64,000 nt of DNA, taken from positions 28,745,327 through 28,809,326 of the forward strand of contig CM046299.1 in NCBI GenBank assembly GCA_025267735.1, read 5' to 3'. Position 1 is the first letter of the stretch, and each line of letters begins with the position of its first letter. This DNA is from Mactra quadrangularis. Taxonomy: Eukaryota > Mollusca > Bivalvia > Venerida > Mactridae. This document shows positions 57,395-64,000 of this stretch, piece by piece. The notes under the pieces were generated by a model. The model was not told the DNA's origin. It searched no databases and was given only the letters and a program-made list of their open reading frames with translations. The position numbers and the translations under genes are program-made.

Positions 57395-58475
57395 TGCTGG
57401 TTTGAAACCACAGGTGGCTGGCACGGTCCAGAAGCAAAAACACTATATATACATATAAGTAAAAAATAGTAGTTTTTAACCAATTTCAATTATTACTAGG
57501 CCAGTTTCTCCATTATAAATTATTTCACTTCATAGATTTATACATGCATGTGTAGCTAAGGATTTGTGCTTTTTGAATGACAGCAAGATTGTTTGCATAC
57601 GCTGCATAATAAGGTCTTAGGCTGATTTAAAACACCACAATCAAAACAGAATGGTTTAGTCAATACAGAAGACACAAGAACAAATTCACTATTTACGGCA
57701 AATTTGTGTCGTTAAATCGAATTAACAAACAAAAAAAGGGATATTTACACATGCATTTGATCCTCGAATGTTTTTCCTGCATTAAAAACGTATATCTATT
57801 TCTTGAACAAAAGCAAAAATTGTTGCTTTTCTTCATTAGCGGTGTTTTCCATTCATAACATCTATGTAGTCAGTATTGTGCACATGACGTCATAATTGAG
57901 TGAGAATTTAGTATTACTGTTAATACCACTGGTGACCGGCATAGTCCCGAATCAAAAACACTATTCATGTACGCATATGTATATATAGTAATTTTAATTC
58001 GGGACCGTGCCGGTGGCCTGTGGTTAATAATTGTCATTTGTTATGTTTTGTAAATTTTCATGCATTTTGTTTTATGTATAATACTTCTGTCAGTAGAAGT
58101 TCTGAACATGCAAAGTATTTGTCATTCATGTAGTGGTTTTAAAAATATTGAATCAAAATTTGCCGTCAATTGTGTTTAGTTCTTGTGATTTTTGTATTGA
58201 GTAAACTAATCTGTTTTGATTGTGATGTTTAAAATCGACCTATGAACATATTATTCATCACATGCAAATGATGTTAGTGTCATTCGAAAGAGCAAAGCCG
58301 TAGCTACGCGAGCATGTTTGAATTTGTAAAATTAATTTATCTATGATGGAGAAACTGGCCACTAATTGAACTTGATTAAGAAACTGTCAGTTTTGAATTA
58401 TATACCTATAAGTATATAAAGTGTTCTTGATTCTGTAAGGTGCCTGTTGCCTGTGTTTGAAACCACAACCATATA
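57395..58475. mobile_element. ~1.1-kb nested inverted-repeat element
   Basis: The outer arms (about 57395-57740 and 58155-58475) are reverse complements. Examples are CCAGTTTCTCCATTAT versus ATGATGGAGAAACTGG, and CAATCAAAACAGA versus TCTGTTTTGATTG. The centre (57930-58025) is a separate hairpin pairing ACCGGCATAGTCCCGAAT with ATTCGGGACCGTGCCGGT. The centre shares AAAAACACTAT with the outer arms, as if one element had inserted into or duplicated from another. A single-arm relative lies at 39480-39690. Confidence 0.75.
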
Positions 58476-60239
58476 CCTATGATTCCAATACCTGGAATTT
58501 AAACATTCAGTCATGGATGCAGGGTAACACACTTTAATGTTTTGGATATGTAATAACAATATTTCTGCGTATTTATTATGTATTTATTATATATGTTGTT
58601 ATATACAAAGTCACAAACAGTAATTCACTATAAGTACTTCAAATAATAATGTCATTTTAAACTTAACAAAAATACACAATATTTATATACATGTTAACAT
58701 AAATCATAAGCACTTGTATAGTACAAAATACATCATCATAAATGTAAAATAATAATCATAAATCTAGGTCCGTTTTCATTTTTTCTTATTATTTTAGGTA
58801 ACAATGGCATGAGACAAGGCGTGAAAGTATAGTTCTTTCAAATTGACCAGAGACAATTACATAACACACTTTGTTGACGGTACAAATTATATAAAATGCT
58901 ATTTGGATTGTATATTTGGTATCTGGTCAATGTGCACAAGCTACAGTGGATTGCAAGCTATATTTAAATTATATATTATATAATTATATTATATATATTA
59001 ATATTTCAGCCATATAAATATGGCAAGTGAGACAAAAGTGATCAAAGTCTCATAATTTAAAAAATAATGTCTTTAATTGCCTCTTAATATTATAACATTG
59101 CTGGAGATGAAAGGCAGTACAACAGGCTACGAAATCAGTGGGTGTTGCCTGGGACAACCAATTTCTAGTTCAAGATACCAAAAATTTCTTTTGGGTGACC
59201 AAATTTGGACAAACGAGATATAGTGCTAGCTGCTAAAAAGACCTGTTAGGGCAACCATTTTCATATCCTAATTTTGTAGACTGGTACAAGGTTTATCAAG
59301 ACGTTTTATCTCTTCTCACACTAAAATGCAGCGTTTGTATTTCCCATTTTCTTAGCAGTTTAAATAATGCAGTGTTTAGAATATCCCATCATTACAAGCA
59401 TAATTTGAACTAATACAAACGTACAAATATTTTTCCAGGGTTTAGAATCTGTGCTATCACAGTTGACAGTAAATACAGCAAAATTAAACCAGCACAAAAA
59501 ATACCACTTTACAATAACACGGCTGTCAACAGAAACAGTAAGTCAGCCAAAATGTCATTTTGTATCATTGGAGGTAAATAATATATTTATATATAACTAC
59601 AAGCAAATTTCAGCTGATCCACTAAAGATTGGCAACCAATAGTCATCTTTATTGACATAGTAAATATGAAGGACTATCAAATTAAAAATCAAATGTCACT
59701 TTTCAAACTCCGTAAACATTAAATTGAAATCTCTTAAATAACTTTGAATTAACTTACTAGTCAAAAATTCCAAAATTGTCTATAAAAAGTATCAATTTCA
59801 CATTCTCAAAATTATACCCATGAAGTTTTTAATGTACATGTACCAAGAATTACAGCAAGGGCCGATTACGTTCAAACATATATCATGTATGACTACAATA
59901 TCTATATTTACATAACAAACATATATTCTGTCTGATTTCTGAGACTTTAACATATTACTCAGTCAGAAAAAACAACCTTTCCATACCATGGTAAAGATAT
60001 TAGTACTACCTTGGTAATTGCAAAAAGCATGCACTTTTTTGACAGTTTTTAAATCTGAAATTCTTAATTTGAGGAGTAAAAGGTTCCTATACTAAGACAG
60101 TTCCACTATTAATACCTTTGGTTTTGATGCTCTTGTATATTGTGTGGAACTTAACTGCAATAGATAACAACAAGCTAAAACTAGCAACACTATCTACTAT
60201 TGAAGTGCTTAACAGAATTCGCTGGAAGAATATCTACCC
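58476..60239. other. Intergenic DNA between the VWA gene and STRAD
   Basis: No exon that I can support. A 63-codon frame at 59451-59642 follows a good-looking TTTTTCCAG but has no recognisable protein sequence. A TATATAATTATATTATATAT tract lies near 58975. Confidence 0.4.
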
Positions 60240-60412
60240 CACAACAAATCACTGACAATATAAGTGTAAAATGTTGCTATGACAACAAAACACTGACAAT
60301 ATAAGTTTAGAATGTTGCTATGACAACAAAACACTGACTATATAAGTGTAGAATGTTGCTATGTCAACAAAACACTGACAATATAAGTTATGAATGTTGC
60401 TATGACAACTGT
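60240..60412. repeat. 41-bp tandem repeat, 4 copies, beside the STRAD stop codon
   Basis: CACTGACAATATAAGTGTA units start at 60250, 60291, 60332 and 60373, an exact 41-bp period, with GAATGTTGCTATGACAAC between them. The array ends 7 bp before the STRAD stop codon (on the minus strand, just downstream of it), so it forms the beginning of the 3' UTR. Confidence 0.9.
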
Positions 60413-60418
60413 AAATAT

Positions 60419-63400
60419 TTAAAATTCCCAATCTTCATCAAAATGTAAATCTTCCATTTCTTCAGTTAAATCTTCTACGGCTGAATCATCTACAATATAT
60501 AAACAACATCATTAAAGGAACCTTTTGACAATGAAAGGGACAGTGATTTTCATTAAAGGGACACTTCAACTTTCATTACACTGCCACAATGAAAGGGACA
60601 CACAACTTTTAATAAATGGATGCCATTGCTTCCATAACACTGCATTAATGAAAGAGTTTAGTTAATTTTGGTGTTGTAGTTACTCTATAATGGACACCAA
60701 CAACTTAAAGCATTACATTGAAACTAAAAACTGCCCTGGTTTAAATTATGTCATTGTATCAACTTAAAATAGGTGTAAAAGTTACAGATAACAAAATAGT
60801 GAATCATACTGAATTGAAAACATAATTTAGTCAAAGTAATCATGAAATATTTACATATTGTAAATATACCAGCTAACAGAAGAGAGTTTATTCAATAAAT
60901 GAAAATAATACATACATAGCACTTAAATGAGTTAAAATACAGTATAACATAAAATATAACTACTGTAAAAGCAATACATTCATTGTGCATTGGACATATT
61001 TTCATTTATTAAGGATATCACAATAAAGGTAATGTGGATTTCCTTGTTTTAATTAACAAACCTTTAGGTAATTTTGAAGCATCTAGTAATGGTGTTACTG
61101 GTAATAATAAGGATGGTAATACAGAGGTACTCTTCTTTCTTAAATTCTTTAAAAATGGATGACTTAACAAACTCTGGGCTGATGGTCTGAAAACATTATA
61201 AACATTTTTTTAATCTCAACCTCCTTGAAGAAGAAGCATTGTCTTTGTTGAGTTATCAGAAGCTTTTGTGACCAAGTGGTTATAATACTAGACTGGCAAT
61301 GTTTAGACAGACAATGGTTCAAAAGCTATCAAAAACAACTTTTAAGATTACCAAAACAACATCTTATCTTAACTGCTTAGTACAGGAGGACTTCGAAGCA
61401 GACTCAAAGGCCATTTATCTAAGTTGCTAGAACTGCAGTTTCACCAACTTGTTATATCATGTTTTTATTCTAATACACTGACACAGTAGTACTATACAGT
61501 ACTGGTGAATGTTTCTATAATGTTTTGTTTGAAAGGAGACAACATAGTTTCTCCTTATGTGTTTTTTTAACAAAATATACATCATTCTTTTAAAATAGTC
61601 AAATAAATTTCACCTTCGTTACAAGGCAAGGAAAATATAATTATATATTATTATAATTAAGTTACTTTCAACAATAGGATTATGTTATAAAATTGAAGAA
61701 AAGCTACATTTTGATTACATTTTTCTGCATTTTGACTGTAGAACAGTTTGAACAAGTTATTTTAAAATTACTTAAATAATATCCAAGTAACATTAAGAGG
61801 TTTAATGTGAGGGTATAATACCTTTTGTATGGATCTCTTTCCAAACATAACTTGGTAAAATGATGAAAATTAGCAGAGAATGAACGTTTGATAGTCATAT
61901 TTTGTGTAGTGTTAGAGGTTCCTTTACCAGAGTCTTCTGTAAAAAATAAAACAATATAACAGTCATAGAAAATTTGATCAAAATTTGCAAGCAAGTCAGG
62001 CTAGTTAATTAAGGAATTTTACTAGCCTGAAAATATTTCACTTGCCCAAAACAAATCTGCAATGCCTGAAGCGAAACGACTGAGCAATGGTCAGGCAGAT
62101 TTGTAAAATAAAACAACAGGAAATTGCCACCATCAGATCCCAAGACCTCCTCAAACAGCTCGGCCTAGAAGACCTGGATCTCATATTGAGGGAAAGGAGA
62201 CTAAAATCGTACGGCCACGTAGAAAGGTCAAATGGTGGCAACAAGGCAGCCAGTACCATGCAGGTCACAGGGACACGCAAACCTGGAAGGCCCAAGTTGA
62301 CATGGAAGCAGTTAACAGATAGGGATCGCAGAGAATGGAACCTCTCTGCGATCAACCCTCAAGAAAGAGAGGCCTGGAAACTAGGTGTGAGAAACCTCAG
62401 GCATGCAGCTAGCCAGTTTCCAGGAAGGGGGCCCACTGGCGTGGATAACGCCCCCACACCTGCACTCTAATAAAAAAACCGAAGATGGTGATGATGATAA
62501 CACATTTCAGTGGTTCTGTTTGGTTCCTGAACAACAGATGTGCCGGTAAGCAAAGTACACAATGTTATGGTAACCAGAGGACTCCACTATTTCTATGCAG
62601 TAGGTGCATAGTGGGCAGTTGACTTAATGCACATTAATTATGCACAAAAAAGTCTGTCATAAGTAACCTGCTCAATGAATAAAACTGCACATTGATTTAT
62701 AAACAAAACAGTAAATAAAGTTTTTTCAGCAATATTGATGTGCATTATCATGTTTGGCTAGTAAAAACAAGCCATATGGAAAAACTCTAGCTTTTTGCTG
62801 TCAGGCTAGGGAAAATTTTGATCACTTTAAAACTCAAGAAGAATATATAATATATCAAAAATGTTCAAACCATTCCATTAACTTGTTTATGAAACAAGAA
62901 ATATAATGTGGAAACTACATTCAAGCCGGATTTAATGCAAAAATTACGAAGGGAAATAGTAAAGTCAAAGAAAAGTTTTATTTTAAAGGGAAATAATCCA
63001 TAATAAAGCCAGGTAGAGTTGTGGTTCCTTTCTAATTCAGTTCATCCCATGGTATGTTCTCATTGTATAAAGTTTCATAAAGATTGGACAATAAATGCCA
63101 GATTTGAGAAATATATGGTAAATAAAAAACTTTAACATAATTGTTAACGACACCAGACACCCGCCCACCTGCCAATTACACCTAGGTTGAGTAAAAAACT
63201 ACAGGGAAATTTATTGCTCAAGTTGAATGACAATGTACAACTAAGAAGGTTTCCAGCTTTCTATGTATAGTTTGGATATAGAAACAAAAGAAATTTAACT
63301 AAACAAAAGAGACGAAGATTTTACAGAATTAAGAAAATAAAGACTTACCAGAATTGGCAACATTTTCATCTGGTATGGGGTCTGGTTGGGTTGTGTATTC

Positions 63401-63442
63401 ATTTAATGATGGCATTATACCACTTAATTTTTCTAGTAACAT
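60419..63442 (-). CDS. STRAD: STRAD pseudokinase (STE20-related adaptor), last four exons
   Basis: Minus-strand exons 63349-63442, 61822-61936, 61062-61186 and 60419-60489 (TAA) join in phase. The peptide runs MLLEKLSGIMPSLNEY...IKRSFSANFHHFTKLCLERD, PYKRPSAQSLLSHPFLKNL, LPSLLLPVTPLLD and ends EEMEDLHFDEDWEF. The order MLLEKL, SFS.HFHHF...CL, RPSA..LL.H.F, LL.PVTP and the terminal WEF is diagnostic of STRAD. STRAD is the catalytically dead kinase that, with MO25 (CAB39), activates and relocates LKB1/STK11; WEF is the MO25-binding tail. The kinase N- and middle lobes lie beyond position 64000. Vertebrates have two paralogues and this window cannot tell which this resembles more. Its first visible exon begins ATG, but by homology that Met is internal. 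Confidence 0.93.
61266..61330 (+). repeat. tRNA-like SINE head
   Basis: GTGACCAAGTGGTTATAATA (box A-like) and GACAATGGTTCAAAAGC (box B-like) at tRNA spacing, antisense within an intron of STRAD. A similar head (GACCAGTGGTTACAGAGTTA) is at 63507-63545. Both lack acceptor-stem pairing. Confidence 0.4.
62038..62490 (+). mobile_element. LINE reverse-transcriptase C-terminal fragment
   Basis: A plus-strand frame to the stop at 62470 encodes LLKQLGLEDLDLILRERRLK, SYGHVERSNGG, KPGRPKLTWKQLTDRDRREW. This is the C-terminal motif set (RRLxWxGHVxR, GRPxxxW) of non-LTR retrotransposon reverse transcriptases, probably RTE- or Craft-like. The stop is followed by AAAAAAACCGAAGATGGTGA and GATGAT repeats, consistent with a LINE 3' tail. 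It is GC-richer than its surroundings, 5'-truncated, and lies antisense in a STRAD intron. Confidence 0.85.
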
Positions 63443-63599
63443 CTACAGTAAAATATAATACAAAGAAATAATTATTTCCATAGCCAGTATATAAAAGAAG
63501 GCTAGGACCAGTGGTTACAGAGTTAGACTGGGGATCTTTAGATAACTTTTGTAAGAAAAACAATTAAAAATTTTCACAATATTAAGCCAGAACTTTTTT

Positions 63600-63780
63600 G
63601 GAGGTTTAACGCCGTAGCAACACATTGTACAGTCAACCTACTCACTACTCCTGGAAAGGCTAAATCTCTGGATTTAGCTGTTAACCAACTACTAGGCCCA
63701 TACTTCCGTCAGTGACTGACTACTGCCCAACATGATTTAGAATCAGTGGTAAGAGGGAAAATGGCCATAGTATGACAAAA
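63600..63780 (-). repeat. SINE family B, tail fragment
   Basis: CAGTCAACCTACTCACTAC, TAAATCTCTGGATTTAGC and TACTTCCGTCAGTGACTGAC match the family B tail. The tRNA-like head is missing. It lies upstream of the visible STRAD exons, in an intron or flank that continues past the window. Confidence 0.7.
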
Positions 63781-64000
63781 GCCTACAACAACATCAAAAC
63801 ACAACAAGGGTTATGATGATAATATAGAATTATAAACTGTCTAGAAGCAATACCATCTGACAAATATCTTCATCCAAACAAATCTCTTACAATACTACTA
63901 AAATAAACAAATGATGATCTCACAAGCCAGAAGAAATAGAAGAACAGGACATCACTCTTTCTGGCATTAAGTGTCTTGTGAAATGACCAGCCAACAATGT

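Noticed and set aside
59451..59642. 63-codon plus-strand frame after a TTTTTCCAG
   Set aside because: No recognisable motif, no partner exon and AT-rich codon use like the surrounding intergenic DNA. Likely chance.

Overview
The window looks like nuclear DNA of a bivalve mollusc, probably a mussel-like (mytilid) species. That identification is inference. It rests on AT-rich DNA with long introns, metazoan genes (GNL2, STRAD, a PROSER3-like gene), a secreted ShKT/Ly6-like/VWA protein, tRNA-derived SINEs, Penelope and LINE remnants, and many 'pearl'-type tandem-repeat elements with helentron-like ends. I see no bacterial, organellar or viral genes, and no functional tRNA or rRNA gene.

Five protein-coding loci can be supported, and their splice phases were checked by hand. 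(1) 2130-10687, plus strand: the 3' six exons (414 codons) of a winged-helix plus nucleoside-phosphorylase-fold protein. (2) 21746-24013, minus: a complete 755-residue nucleolar GTPase GNL2 (Nog2/Nug2) in one uninterrupted coding exon. (3) 25228-43714, plus: a complete 14-exon, 755-residue gene that I read as PROSER3-like, divergent from GNL2 across about 1.2 kb. (4) 50463-54472, plus: the 3' five exons of a secreted-type protein with an ShKT domain, a Ly6-like cysteine module, a Thr-rich linker and a VWA domain. (5) 60419-63442, minus: the last four exons of the pseudokinase STRAD, including the C-terminal WEF motif; its 5' end lies beyond the window.

Most of the rest is repeats. Positions 1-735 hold a degenerate 22-bp array. 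Intron 2 of gene 1 carries a 955-bp element with long terminal inverted repeats built from GTCATTTCTCC units. Intron 4 of gene 1 carries a 5'-truncated Penelope-like insertion with a 14-bp target duplication, 33 bp before a splice acceptor. Positions 10.7-20.2 kb are gene-poor, with an 11-copy 73-bp array. A Harbinger-like MITE sits at 20210-20644. The PROSER3-like introns contain several helentron-type elements and a 14-copy minisatellite that began from the end of a coding exon and multiplied its splice donor. Positions 43.7-50.4 kb and 54.5-60.2 kb are dominated by foldback, inverted-repeat and nested elements.

The genes show no obvious joint pathway; this is ordinary eukaryotic gene order. 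The points most worth following up are the winged-helix/phosphorylase protein, the ShKT/Ly6/VWA architecture, the splice-donor minisatellite, and the families of helentron-like elements that share end structure but carry unrelated tandem cores.
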